Below are positions 9,397-18,680 of a stretch of DNA of 64,000 nucleotides, piece after piece (position 1 is the stretch's first letter; each line of letters begins with the position of its first letter). Position numbers and translations under genes: made by a program. The stretch covers positions 434,001 to 498,000 of the forward strand of contig JASGJE010000007.1 of NCBI GenBank assembly GCA_049840875.1, in the 5' to 3' direction. The notes under the pieces are model-generated. The model made no database searches. It was not told the origin of the DNA and worked only from the letters and a program-made list of their open reading frames with translations. This stretch comes from JAFDYH01 sp049840875. GTDB lineage: Bacteria > Bacteroidota > Bacteroidia > Chitinophagales > Chitinophagaceae.

Positions 9397-10199
9397 GCTG
9401 ACCCTGAAAATTTTTTATGAAAAAGAACTCGCTTGATATAGAACTTTAATTTCGATATCACACTATTATCTTGCCCCCGCAAGTAATTAACCCCTCCTCT
9501 TTGTGATTTATTTCTCGCTATAGCTTTTTTTTCAAAGGGCAGATCATTAAAACCAACCTCTGGAAAGCAATATCCAGGATGAAGAATTTTCACTTTTTTA
9601 TCCAATAAATAATAATTGAGGTGCGACTCATCCCACCAAACCGCAATAAAGTCTTTTTCTAAATCTTTTTTTATACGCTGATTTAATACTTCTGCCATTT
9701 TTATAAAACTCGATGTTTGTCCACCAATTACACAACCCTGATAATAATGTTTGCCTTTACCTGGTTCGATATACGCAGTCGAGATCGGGTTCCGTTCGTA
9801 AAGAAATTCTTCTGGGTTTTTATCATAAAAAGCAAAGTGCAAATAACCGATTAGTCCGTTTTCATCATCGCCAGGAAAAAAATCCTCAGGTGTTATGTTT
9901 TGCATAAACATGAGGTTAGCGTTAAAGAAAAACAGGTATTCCATTTTTTCAAGTTGGCTTCGTTCACGTAAAAACATGTCAAAACGCATCAAAGTATCTC
10001 CCGGAAACTTCAGCTTTTGTTGATAAATTTTATGCACGTTAGCGTTCTTCTCCTTGAATATTTTTTTTGCATCTGTAAAAACAAAATATTCTTTTTCGAT
10101 GCCAGGTAAAAAATATTTTTCGCAGCTTTTGAAAAAATCTTCCCAAAAAATCCAATACCGCCCCGTACATATGTATAGTATTCCAACTTTGCTTTCCAT
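9393..10199 (-). CDS. Glycosyltransferase family 6 (ABO-type), NxN variant
   Basis: The 268-residue protein matches the small GT6 family, which includes the vertebrate blood-group A and B transferases and alpha-1,3-galactosyltransferase. It shows an N-terminal ILYICTGRY strand, MRFDMFL near residue 71, the FFFNANLMF segment with N93-A-N95 in place of the DXD metal motif, HYYQGCVIGG near residue 151, and WWDESHLNYYL near residue 188. Bacterial GT6 enzymes are known to carry NxN and to work without a metal ion. They retain configuration and transfer Gal or GalNAc from UDP-sugar to a galactoside. The WbpP-like epimerase in this operon could supply UDP-GalNAc. Assignment is by motif recognition only. 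Confidence 0.85.
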   Translation of the reverse strand: MESKVGILYICTGRYWIFWEDFFKSCEKYFLPGIEKEYFVFTDAKKIFKEKNANVHKIYQQKLKFPGDTLMRFDMFLRERSQLEKMEYLFFFNANLMFMQNITPEDFFPGDDENGLIGYLHFAFYDKNPEEFLYERNPISTAYIEPGKGKHYYQGCVIGGQTSSFIKMAEVLNQRIKKDLEKDFIAVWWDESHLNYYLLDKKVKILHPGYCFPEVGFNDLPFEKKAIARNKSQRGGVNYLRGQDNSVISKLKFYIKRVLFHKKFSGSA

Positions 10200-10290
10200 A
10201 AATTCTTGTTTAAATTAATTTAGTGCAGAGTCCTTTGCAATTCTTGTTAAAAGTTAGGCCTGTAAATTGACTGGTCAAAAAGAAAGCTAC

Positions 10291-11517
10291 TCAGCCAGCT
10301 TGTTTGGAATTATCAATCCATTTATACCTTCCAAACACATTACCATAGTCCCACGTTCCATGTTTTAGCATTTCGGAACTATCGTCGATAATATTAAAAT
10401 GGCAAATATCTTCGGCTATGTCCAGATGATTAACTCCTGGAATATTAATGTAAGCGTTAATCGAGTATTCACCTCTTACGAGTTGACGGCCTTCAAGTGT
10501 CAGGCGCATTGAATTTTTTACATTTTCCGATTCGCAGGCAAAGATTCTTTTTTTTCTATTATCAAGCACTACTATAAAAATATTGCACCTGATCGTGGGG
10601 TCATTAATTTCAGTCGTGAATAAAAAATGAATCTGGTCATTTACTAAAAATTCACTCTTTGCAGTCCATTGTTCGTCCACAATTTCTATGTTCTTAAAAT
10701 AAACCGGCTTCTTTGTAACCCGTCCATCAAAAAGAGTTGAGGCCGATTTTTGATCGCTCATATATTTTGATACAACTGATAGGGTATCATCAATAAGTTC
10801 AACCTGGCCTTTCTTTAACAAAACAGATCGTTTGCACAATTGTGTGATCGCGTTTATATCATGGCTTACAAATAAAACAGTTCGTCCATCATTTCTGCTG
10901 ACTTCATTCATTTTTCCCAAACACTTCTTTTGGAACTCTGCATCACCCACCGCCAGCACCTCATCAACTACTAAAATTTCTGGCTCCAGGTGAGCGGCTA
11001 CAGCAAAAGCCAATCGCACATACATACCACTGCTGTACCTTTTTACAGGCGTGTCCAAAAATTTCTCCACACCACTGAAGTCGACTATTTCATCAAACTT
11101 TCTTTTTATTTCAGCACGGCTCATGCCTAATATCGCACCATTCAGGTAAATATTTTCTCTTCCTGTTAGTTCAGGGTGAAACCCGGTTCCCACTTCAAGT
11201 AATGACGCTACTCGTCCATTCATTTCAATACGACCGGTAGATGGTTCTGTTATGCGGCTTAGAATTTTCAATAAAGTGCTTTTACCGGCGCCATTGCGCC
11301 CGATTATGCCAACAGCTTCTCCACGTTTTATAGCAAAGTTTACATCTTTTAGCGCCCAGAATTCTTCAGTTGAAGAAGCGCTACCTTCTTTTTTTTTGAG
11401 CAGGTTCTTTGTTTTGCGGCTAATCACATCCCGAAGCGCTGTATAGTTTTCTCTTCCTTCGTGAGAGATAATGTATTTCTTCCCCAGCCCTTCTACTTTT
11501 ATAATAGCATCATCCAT
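10291..11517 (-). CDS. wzt: Polysaccharide ABC exporter ATPase with C-terminal recognition domain (Wzt-like)
   Basis: The 408-residue protein has an ABC ATPase core with Walker A GRNGAGKST near residue 74, the signature YSSGM near residue 162, Walker B ILVVDEV near residue 184 and the switch histidine in FVSHD. This subtype belongs to TagH/Wzt exporters. After residue 260 there is an extra beta-rich domain of about 145 residues that corresponds to the Wzt C-terminal domain, which in O-antigen exporters reads the modified chain end. With the permease directly downstream it would move undecaprenyl-linked polysaccharide to the periplasm. Confidence 0.92.
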   Translation of the reverse strand: MDDAIIKVEGLGKKYIISHEGRENYTALRDVISRKTKNLLKKKEGSASSTEEFWALKDVNFAIKRGEAVGIIGRNGAGKSTLLKILSRITEPSTGRIEMNGRVASLLEVGTGFHPELTGRENIYLNGAILGMSRAEIKRKFDEIVDFSGVEKFLDTPVKRYSSGMYVRLAFAVAAHLEPEILVVDEVLAVGDAEFQKKCLGKMNEVSRNDGRTVLFVSHDINAITQLCKRSVLLKKGQVELIDDTLSVVSKYMSDQKSASTLFDGRVTKKPVYFKNIEIVDEQWTAKSEFLVNDQIHFLFTTEINDPTIRCNIFIVVLDNRKKRIFACESENVKNSMRLTLEGRQLVRGEYSINAYINIPGVNHLDIAEDICHFNIIDDSSEMLKHGTWDYGNVFGRYKWIDNSKQAG

Positions 11518-11553
11518 ATACTTGTGAGAAATCGATATTGATTTTATGTTGCT

Positions 11554-12381
11554 TTATATCAAATCCGCAAAATTCTTTTCCATTTTACGAAATTGGTAAA
11601 CAGACAACCACATAAACAGAACAATCACACCTGAAGAAATGTAAAACGGGTATTCCTGAAATGGATTAGGTGCATCTTTTACTATGCACCACCTGAAAGC
11701 ATCTATGACTCCGGCCATTGGATTTAATGAATACAGCCATTTCCATTCGGCGCTTATTCTTGAACTACTGTACGCTACAGGTGAAATAAATAAACCGAAC
11801 TGAACAATGAAGGGGATGATGTAACGAAAGTCTCTGTATTTAACATTAAGAGCTGTGAGATACAACCCAGGTCCAAAAGAAGCGAGGAAAACCAGTATCC
11901 ATAAAAACGGCATCAACAATATCCTTAAAGGAGGAGTATACCGGTATAGAGCGAACAGAGCAACCAGTATCGCAAACGAAATGAGAAAATCAATGAAACT
12001 TGTGATAACAGAGCTTGCAGGTATAATCAGCCGGGGGAAATATACTTTTGTAATTAATTTTTCATTGCCAACAAGGCTACCGCTGCTTTCGGTTAATGCG
12101 GTTGAAAAAAACAGCCACGGAAGTAACCCTGCGAACACAATGATTGAATAGGGAACTACACTATCAGCATCAAACTTCGCCATTCTGCCGAACACAAATG
12201 TAAAAACAATCATTGTTAACAATGGACGGATAACAGCCCACAATATACCAAGTGTCGTTTGTTTATAGCGTACTTTAATATCACGCCAGCTAAGTATATA
12301 AAACAATTCGCGATAACGCCAGAGATCCTTCCAGTAATTTTTTTCAGCACGACCTGGTTCTATTATGACACGATAACTCAT
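11554..12381 (-). CDS. wzm: Polysaccharide ABC exporter permease (Wzm-like)
   Basis: The 275-residue protein is an ABC-2 type permease with six predicted membrane segments. The N-terminal RELFYILSWRDIKVRYKQTTLGILWAV stretch is the hallmark of Wzm/TagG proteins, and the LNVKYRDFRYIIPF segment near residue 178 is also typical. It pairs with the ATPase gene encoded 36 bp downstream. Together they form the half-transporter that carries the lipid-linked glycan across the inner membrane. Confidence 0.92.
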   Translation of the reverse strand: MSYRVIIEPGRAEKNYWKDLWRYRELFYILSWRDIKVRYKQTTLGILWAVIRPLLTMIVFTFVFGRMAKFDADSVVPYSIIVFAGLLPWLFFSTALTESSGSLVGNEKLITKVYFPRLIIPASSVITSFIDFLISFAILVALFALYRYTPPLRILLMPFLWILVFLASFGPGLYLTALNVKYRDFRYIIPFIVQFGLFISPVAYSSSRISAEWKWLYSLNPMAGVIDAFRWCIVKDAPNPFQEYPFYISSGVIVLFMWLSVYQFRKMEKNFADLI

Positions 12382-12404
12382 TTTATGCTATAGATAATAT
12401 GCTC

Positions 12405-13262
12405 TCAGGAGAGATTTTTGAGATAAATGCCATACCCGCTTTTTGCGAGTCCTTCTGCTATTACTATTAATTGTTCTTTTGAAATAAAATGATTACGGTA
12501 GGCGATTTCTTCTATACACCCGATTTTGTAACCTTGCCTTTTCTCAATTACCCGCACAAATTCACTGGCATCACTCAATGAGTCGAATGTACCCGTATCA
12601 AGCCATGCCGTTCCCCTGTCGAGCACGGCTACTTTCAATTTATTATTCTGCAGGTACTCTTTATTTACATCCGTTATTTCGTACTCACCCCTGGCAGAAG
12701 GCTTCAGGTTTTTTGCAATCTGCACCACTTCATTGTCATAAAAATATAATCCCGGCACTGCATAGTTTGATTTTGGCTTTGCGGGTTTTTCTTCTATCGA
12801 TACAGCCTTCATCTCACTGTCAAATTCCACTACGCCATATCGCTCCGGATCGGATACATGGTAAGCAAATACATATCCTCCTTCCACTTCCGTCAGCTTC
12901 TTTAACTGGCTTCCCAGGCCCGCTCCATAAAAAATATTATCCCCAAGCACTAAGGCTACTTTTTCTTTACCGATGAACTGCTCACCGATTACAAATGCCT
13001 GTGCTAAACCATTGGGCACTTCCTGTATCGCGTATTCAAAGCGGCAACCAATTTGTCCTCCATCACCAAGCAACCGTTTAAACGATGGATTATCTTCTGC
13101 TGTTGTAATAATTAATATTTCTCTTATTCCCGCCATCAATAGTGTAGACAGCGGATAATAAATCATGGGCTTATCATAGATTGGCATCAGTTGTTTGGAA
13201 ATCGCCTTGGTAATGGGATAAAGGCGAGTTCCACTTCCGCCTGCGAGTATTATTCCTTTCAT
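12405..13262 (-). CDS. rfbA: Glucose-1-phosphate thymidylyltransferase
   Basis: The 285-residue protein has the nucleotidyltransferase signature GGSGTRLYPITKAISKQ at residues 8-24, then PMIYYPLSTLL, ALVLGDN near residue 106 and the sugar-binding EEKP near residue 160. Length and motifs match short-form RmlA. It joins dTTP and glucose-1-phosphate to make dTDP-glucose, the substrate of RmlB encoded just upstream. The neighbouring genes do not include rmlC or rmlD. Confidence 0.94.
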   Translation of the reverse strand: MKGIILAGGSGTRLYPITKAISKQLMPIYDKPMIYYPLSTLLMAGIREILIITTAEDNPSFKRLLGDGGQIGCRFEYAIQEVPNGLAQAFVIGEQFIGKEKVALVLGDNIFYGAGLGSQLKKLTEVEGGYVFAYHVSDPERYGVVEFDSEMKAVSIEEKPAKPKSNYAVPGLYFYDNEVVQIAKNLKPSARGEYEITDVNKEYLQNNKLKVAVLDRGTAWLDTGTFDSLSDASEFVRVIEKRQGYKIGCIEEIAYRNHFISKEQLIVIAEGLAKSGYGIYLKNLS

Positions 13263-13287
13263 ATGATCAGGTTAATAAAGTAAACAA

Positions 13288-14343
13288 CTATCGTTTGGCA
13301 TACTGCTCTTCGTAGTAGTGCTGGTAGGATCCGCTTGTAACATGCTTCAACCATTCAGTATTCTGAAGATACCAGTCAATCGTCTGGCTCAATCCCTCTT
13401 CAAATGTTACCGAAGGTTTCCAGCCAAGTTCCTTATTGATTTTTGAAGCATCGATTGCATAGCGTCGGTCATGGCCAGGCCTGTCTTTTACAAATGTTAT
13501 TAATTGTTCGCTTTCTCCATTCTTACGACCAAGCTTTTCATCAACAAGTTTACATAACAATTTTACGAGGTCAATATTTTTCCATTCGTTAAAACCGCCG
13601 ATATTATACGTGTCGCCCGTTTTTCCGCTATGAAAAATGCGTTCAATAGCAATAGCGTGATCTTTTACGAAAAGCCAGTCCCTTGTATAAAGACCATCAC
13701 CATATACCGGCAACGGTTTTTTATTGATACAGTTATTGATAGATAGCGGAATCAATTTTTCGGGAAAATGATTTGGTCCGTAATTGTTTGAACAATTAGA
13801 CACAATAACCGGTAAACCATATGTATCATGGTATGCCCTCACAAAATGATCGCTTGAAGCTTTCGAGGCACTGTAAGGAGAATGGGGATCATATTTTGTT
13901 TGCTCCGTAAAAAAACCAGTATCGCCCAATGCACCATACACTTCATCAGTCGAAACGTGATAAAATAATTTGTCTTTAAAATTATCCTTCCACAGTTTTT
14001 TTGCCGCATTCAGTAAGTTCACAGTTCCAATCACGTTTGTATATACAAAATCAAGGGGGGAAACAATGGAACGATCTACATGGCTTTCTGCCGCAAGATG
14101 AATAATGCCATCTGGTTGATATTTTGAAAAAACATGTTCAATAGCCGGTACTTCAAGAATATTGGCTTTTTCAAAAAAATAATTCTCTTTCCCTTCAATG
14201 TCTCTCAGGTTTTCAAGATTGCCCGCATACGTCAACGCATCGAGGTTAACAATTTTATATCCGGGATATTTATTTAAAAAAAGGCGAACAACGTGAGAGC
14301 CTATGAACCCGGCCCCGCCCGTTATGATAATTGTTTTAGTCAT
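13288..14343 (-). CDS. rfbB: dTDP-glucose 4,6-dehydratase
   Basis: This 351-residue extended SDR protein has GGAGFIGSHVV at residues 8-18, the catalytic STDEVYG near residue 130 and the YSASK pair near residue 157, all as in RmlB. It oxidises and dehydrates dTDP-glucose to dTDP-4-keto-6-deoxyglucose. It lies 25 bp upstream of rfbA in transcription order. Since no epimerase RmlC or reductase RmlD is seen here, the product may feed rhamnose genes elsewhere or an amino-sugar branch such as Qui4N or Fuc3N. Confidence 0.94.
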   Translation of the reverse strand: MTKTIIITGGAGFIGSHVVRLFLNKYPGYKIVNLDALTYAGNLENLRDIEGKENYFFEKANILEVPAIEHVFSKYQPDGIIHLAAESHVDRSIVSPLDFVYTNVIGTVNLLNAAKKLWKDNFKDKLFYHVSTDEVYGALGDTGFFTEQTKYDPHSPYSASKASSDHFVRAYHDTYGLPVIVSNCSNNYGPNHFPEKLIPLSINNCINKKPLPVYGDGLYTRDWLFVKDHAIAIERIFHSGKTGDTYNIGGFNEWKNIDLVKLLCKLVDEKLGRKNGESEQLITFVKDRPGHDRRYAIDASKINKELGWKPSVTFEEGLSQTIDWYLQNTEWLKHVTSGSYQHYYEEQYAKR

Positions 14344-14378
14344 TTCTGATCAGTCTTTCCTTTGTGAGTAAATCATTG

Positions 14379-15344
14379 TTATGATCTGGCTTTTATCACA
14401 GTTCTTTTATACCAGTTAAATGTCTTCTCCAAACCTTGCTTTACAGTTACTGAAGGATCGTAATTCAATAATTTTTTTGCTTTGGATATATCAGCCAGGC
14501 TATGTTTTATGTCACCGGTTCTGTCTGCTCCCAGGATTGGTTGTATATCACTTTGCGATGCTTCACGTAAATAGTTAAACAATTCAAATAACGTTGTTTT
14601 CTCTCCACAGGCAATATTGTATTCCTCGTTCAGGGCCTCTTTATTCTCGGTAAAAAGGGAAAGAATATTCGCCTGCACAGCATTGTCTACATAAGTAAAA
14701 TCGCGACTGATATTACCATCACCGTTTATTACAGGTTGCTTGCCACCCAATAACGCTTCTATAAACAACGGGATCACTGCTGCGTAAGGCCCTTCTGGAT
14801 TCTGACGCGGACCAAATACATTAAAATATCGCAAACCGATCATCTGCATTCCGTAAACAGCGCTGTATACCTGCGCATATAGTTCATTCACGTATTTTGT
14901 AACGGCATAGGGAGAAAGCGGATTACCGGTATTTTCTTCTTTTTTAGGTAATGCAGGATTATCACCATACACAGATGAACTCGAGGCATACACTATTCTT
15001 TTCACTCCCTGCTCCTTTGCAGCATTGAATATATTGAGCGTTCCTGCTATGTTTACATCATTTGTAGTAAGAGGATCAGCGACCGACCGTGGTACAGAAC
15101 CCAGTGCTGCCTGGTGTGATATATGATCAATATTATCACATGCAGTAAGACAGTCTGAATAATTTCGTATGTCGCCTTTTACAAAACTGAATTTGCTGTT
15201 GGATCCGAATTCGCTGATATTATCAGGTGAACTCGTAGCAAAATTATCCAATACCCGCACATGCGACACTTTATCGCTATTTAACAAGGTAGCAACAAGG
15301 TTAGAACCAATAAATCCCGCGCCTCCTGTGACTAAAATCTTCAT
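14379..15344 (-). CDS. UDP-N-acetylglucosamine 4-epimerase (WbpP-like)
   Basis: The 321-residue extended SDR protein has GGAGFIGSN at residues 7-15, SSSSVYGD near residue 121 and SPYAVTKYVNELYA near residue 144. The segments GSVPRSVADPLTTNDVN and GLRYFNVFGPRQNPEGPYAAVIP follow the WbpP/UDP-GlcNAc 4-epimerase subgroup closely. It would interconvert UDP-GlcNAc and UDP-GalNAc, or the corresponding uronic acids, in the cytoplasm. This fits a GalNAc donor for the GT6 enzyme in the same operon. A UDP-glucuronate epimerase is the main alternative. Confidence 0.82.
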   Translation of the reverse strand: MKILVTGGAGFIGSNLVATLLNSDKVSHVRVLDNFATSSPDNISEFGSNSKFSFVKGDIRNYSDCLTACDNIDHISHQAALGSVPRSVADPLTTNDVNIAGTLNIFNAAKEQGVKRIVYASSSSVYGDNPALPKKEENTGNPLSPYAVTKYVNELYAQVYSAVYGMQMIGLRYFNVFGPRQNPEGPYAAVIPLFIEALLGGKQPVINGDGNISRDFTYVDNAVQANILSLFTENKEALNEEYNIACGEKTTLFELFNYLREASQSDIQPILGADRTGDIKHSLADISKAKKLLNYDPSVTVKQGLEKTFNWYKRTVIKARS

Positions 15345-15383
15345 GACAACTGCAAATACTGTCTGTAATTAAAAAACGTAAGC

Positions 15384-17771
15384 CTACTTTTTAAACCATG
15401 TCCGCGGATTCAGGTAATCAAACAATCTGTCAATAAATGTTTTTGGCGGAGCTTCTTCTTCATAGTAACCCTGACCATAGCCGTAACCATAGCCATAACG
15501 ACCATAGCCATAATAACCATAGCCCGGCTTCAGTTTCACATCATTGATTACAATGGAAATCTTTGGCAACTTCGATTCTGTATAGAATTCATCGATAAGG
15601 ATAATCTGCTTTTTAAATGTATGTCCCTGCCGGACAATGTATAAAGTACAATCTGCAAATTTACTGAGCGTCATTGCATCACTTACCATACCTACAGGCG
15701 CAGTATCTATAATGATCGCATCAAAGTGCTGCTTCAGGTAAGTGAATAATTCTGAAACCTTGTCTTCCAGCAACAATTCTGAAGGATTTGGCGGCACGGG
15801 CCCGCAGGGCAAAACGAATAAGTTTTCATAGCCTGGAACCAATACAGGCAACTCATCCATGGGCGATTTGCCCAAAAGAAAATTGGTAATCCCCGTTTTC
15901 TTCTGGAGTTTAAGCCCGGACATGATTTTTGGTTTTCGTATATCAAACTCAAGTACGATCGTCTTTTTACCAGATAATGCTATTACTGCAGCAAGGTTTG
16001 TACTGATAAACGACTTTCCTTCACCACTGAATGAAGACGTAACAAGTATAACGGGCTTTTCATTTTTAGCAGTTATATACTGCAGGTTTGAGCGGATAAT
16101 TCTGAATTGCTCCGCTACCATACTTCTGTTGGTACTGCTTACAACCAATGAAGTCTCCTGTGAAAACGAGTGGCCAACCTCTCCCAACACTGCAGCCTTG
16201 GTTATCTTTTCAATATCATATCGTGTCGTTATTTTATCATTCAACACCTCAGAAATAAATACAAAAAGAGCAGGCAAGGCAAGTCCGATTAATATTGCCA
16301 TTAATTGTATTGCTCTTCTGTTTGGCTTTATCGGAGATGATGGAACCAGCGCTGTGTCAAGTATATCTGAATCCGAAATAGTTGACGCACGTGAAATAGC
16401 CGTTTCTTCACGTTTTTCTGCCAAAAATTTAAAAAGTGTTTGCTTACCTTCCAGCACCTGGTCGATCTCCAGCAAACCTCTTGCCTTTTCCGGCATCATT
16501 TTCAACTGTGCCTGTATTTGCTGGCCTTTGCTTTTTGCATCTGAAAGCAGGGAATTATAGGCCGTCATAATATTTGCAAGATTCTCCAGCAATCGTTGCC
16601 TCATTTCCTCAATATCACTTTCTTTCTTTTTTATAATCGGGTTATCCGGCGGAGTGCCTCCTTCTAAAAGACCTTTTCGTTCCAGTTGAGCAATATTATA
16701 AGACTGAACCAATCCATTGAGCGTAATATCTTCCAGTCCTAGCGCCGAGGGTACCAGTTTGAAAGGCTCATGTTCATTTTTTTTATCCCTCAGATAGCCG
16801 TTTACCATTTGCGCGGTGCTCAGTTTATCTGCAACAAGGCTTTCTGCGGCGTTCGCATCGCTTAAAGAAGTAAAATAGTTGGTAGACTGCGCTTCGACAT
16901 CAATGAGATCATTTTTCTGCTGAAAATTCAATTTTATCTTTTCGATACTATCAATTTCATGATGCAGTGTGTCTAAACGGTCGTCGATAAAATCCAGTGT
17001 CTGCTGGGCTGTGATATTTTTCATTTCAACGCTACGTGAAGCATATTCGTACATCAATTGATTGATCACATCTGCACCCATTTGCGGAGTTGGCGTCTCC
17101 ATCGACAGTGTCAATAGCCCGGTGCCCGGATTTTTTGGTTGCACATTTACTGCACCTGCCAGCTCTGCCGAAATTGCCGGAAGAGATTTATGACGAACAA
17201 CGTATTCCTGTCCTGCGCGGAAAGATGAATCACCAGTAATTCTGAAAAAACCGTATGTATTCTGAAATACCTGGCCCAGTTTAAAAACGGTCGTTTCCCG
17301 ATTAAAAGTAAATTCAGTTGCGTTGATAAATTTTATCGTCATGCCGAAACTGATGGTAGTATCCTTCAGCTCAAAAATATCGAGGTGTAAGGGAGAATAA
17401 GTATACAGATCAGTTGACTTAAACCGGCCCTTTGCCGAGTAACTTGTCAGCAGGTTTAATTTTTTTGCAACGCGTGCCATTAATGGCCGCGATTTCAATA
17501 TTTCTATCTCATCCTGGATATTGCGATTGTTATTTGACATGAACAAGTCATCCAGTTTATCCTGTTTCCCTCCTGTGTTTTGGTTTTTTATCATAGTGGT
17601 ACCCCGTACCACATAGATCTCCGTTGAGTACCGGAGGTAGATATAGGCTCCAAAAAGCATTATGGCAACCGATAACAGGAAAAATGGTAAAAATCGTACG
17701 TATTTAAAGAACAGGTCTTTAATACTAATATTCCATAGTTCACTCTTACTATTATTTATCTGGTCTTCCAT
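15384..17771 (-). CDS. Polysaccharide co-polymerase/tyrosine autokinase (Wzc-like)
   Basis: The 795-residue protein has an N-terminal membrane segment near residues 30-50, a Wzz-type periplasmic region with coiled coils from about residue 270 to 460, a second membrane segment near residue 490, and a cytoplasmic BY-kinase domain with Walker A SGEGKS near residues 582-587, FDIRKP and VIIDTAPVG. The C-terminus has a tyrosine cluster of alternating Y and G near residues 753-775, the usual autophosphorylation tail. It controls chain length and export together with the Wza-like lipoprotein whose gene precedes it by 35 bp. Confidence 0.93.
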   Translation of the reverse strand: MEDQINNSKSELWNISIKDLFFKYVRFLPFFLLSVAIMLFGAYIYLRYSTEIYVVRGTTMIKNQNTGGKQDKLDDLFMSNNNRNIQDEIEILKSRPLMARVAKKLNLLTSYSAKGRFKSTDLYTYSPLHLDIFELKDTTISFGMTIKFINATEFTFNRETTVFKLGQVFQNTYGFFRITGDSSFRAGQEYVVRHKSLPAISAELAGAVNVQPKNPGTGLLTLSMETPTPQMGADVINQLMYEYASRSVEMKNITAQQTLDFIDDRLDTLHHEIDSIEKIKLNFQQKNDLIDVEAQSTNYFTSLSDANAAESLVADKLSTAQMVNGYLRDKKNEHEPFKLVPSALGLEDITLNGLVQSYNIAQLERKGLLEGGTPPDNPIIKKKESDIEEMRQRLLENLANIMTAYNSLLSDAKSKGQQIQAQLKMMPEKARGLLEIDQVLEGKQTLFKFLAEKREETAISRASTISDSDILDTALVPSSPIKPNRRAIQLMAILIGLALPALFVFISEVLNDKITTRYDIEKITKAAVLGEVGHSFSQETSLVVSSTNRSMVAEQFRIIRSNLQYITAKNEKPVILVTSSFSGEGKSFISTNLAAVIALSGKKTIVLEFDIRKPKIMSGLKLQKKTGITNFLLGKSPMDELPVLVPGYENLFVLPCGPVPPNPSELLLEDKVSELFTYLKQHFDAIIIDTAPVGMVSDAMTLSKFADCTLYIVRQGHTFKKQIILIDEFYTESKLPKISIVINDVKLKPGYGYYGYGRYGYGYGYGQGYYEEEAPPKTFIDRLFDYLNPRTWFKK

Positions 17772-17806
17772 TTGTATTAATTAGGCTGAGAAGAATGGAG
17801 GAAGGG

Positions 17807-18640
17807 CTATCTTGTGAGAATGCTATATACTAAGGTTAAACTTGTTATTATTCCAAGTACTGTTGTAATACGCTGAAGTGCGAATGTGTCGCTTTGCCTT
17901 ACCTTCGCCTTTGTAACTTCTACCATTACCACGTCGTTCTGTAAAAGGTTGTAATAAGGAGAGTCGAATATTTTCTTCGACGTCAAATCAATATCACCAA
18001 TTTCTCTCTTCCCATCAATTTCTCGTAACACCCTAACGGTATTTTTTTTACCTGTAAGCGGAATATCGCCGGCCAATCCGATTGCTTCCAGTATGGTAAT
18101 ATGTCCCGTTGGTATTGCTATAGGCCCTGGCTTCGCAACCTCTCCCAATACCGTTACTTTAAAATTCTGAAACCGGATAATTACTGAGGGATCTTTTAAC
18201 AATACAACCGGCGATGTCAATCGCAGTTTAATGCTGTCTGCTAGTTGCGCCTTTGTCAAGCCTTCTGCATGAAACGTTCCTAAGCGAGGATATTCTATAT
18301 TACCATTTTCATCAACGAGGAAACCAGAATTACCCGCAGAAGATGTCGTTGCACCCGAACCGGAAGGAGTAGCGCCTGCAGCGCCGCTACTTACGGAACC
18401 AGACGATACGCCGCCCCCGAGATTATACGGTGCATCTGCAGAGGGGTCTAAGCTACTGCTGTAAACCTGTATTGACAGCATATCACTTTTCTGGATTTTT
18501 ATCTCAGGAACAATCACCGTTCCATTCACCCGGGAGCTGTCAGTCGGTTCTACATAATTGATCAATGCTTTCTTTTGTGTACCACAAGATACCATCCAGC
18601 AAGCCGCCATAAGAAAAACAGCTAATCGCAGAAATTTCAT
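17807..18640 (-). CDS. Polysaccharide export outer-membrane lipoprotein (Wza-like)
   Basis: The 277-residue protein starts with a lipoprotein signal ending in MVSC-G with the lipid cysteine at residue 19. The polysaccharide export domain (KSDMLSIQVYSSS onwards) and an SLBB-type segment near residues 165-235 follow, and there is a C-terminal hydrophobic helix near residues 255-275 as in Wza-type channels. An unusual Gly/Ser/Ala/Thr-rich insertion occupies residues 76-107 inside the export domain. It should form the outer-membrane exit with the Wzc-like kinase. Confidence 0.92.
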   Translation of the reverse strand: MKFLRLAVFLMAACWMVSCGTQKKALINYVEPTDSSRVNGTVIVPEIKIQKSDMLSIQVYSSSLDPSADAPYNLGGGVSSGSVSSGAAGATPSGSGATTSSAGNSGFLVDENGNIEYPRLGTFHAEGLTKAQLADSIKLRLTSPVVLLKDPSVIIRFQNFKVTVLGEVAKPGPIAIPTGHITILEAIGLAGDIPLTGKKNTVRVLREIDGKREIGDIDLTSKKIFDSPYYNLLQNDVVMVEVTKAKVRQSDTFALQRITTVLGIITSLTLVYSILTR

Positions 18641-18680
18641 TGGGGGTATTTTAGAGGATAACGATTAAAGGTGATTTATT

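Noticed and set aside
15859..16560. Long plus-strand frame inside the Wzc-like gene
   Set aside because: It is antisense to a well-supported kinase gene and its peptide has no family features.
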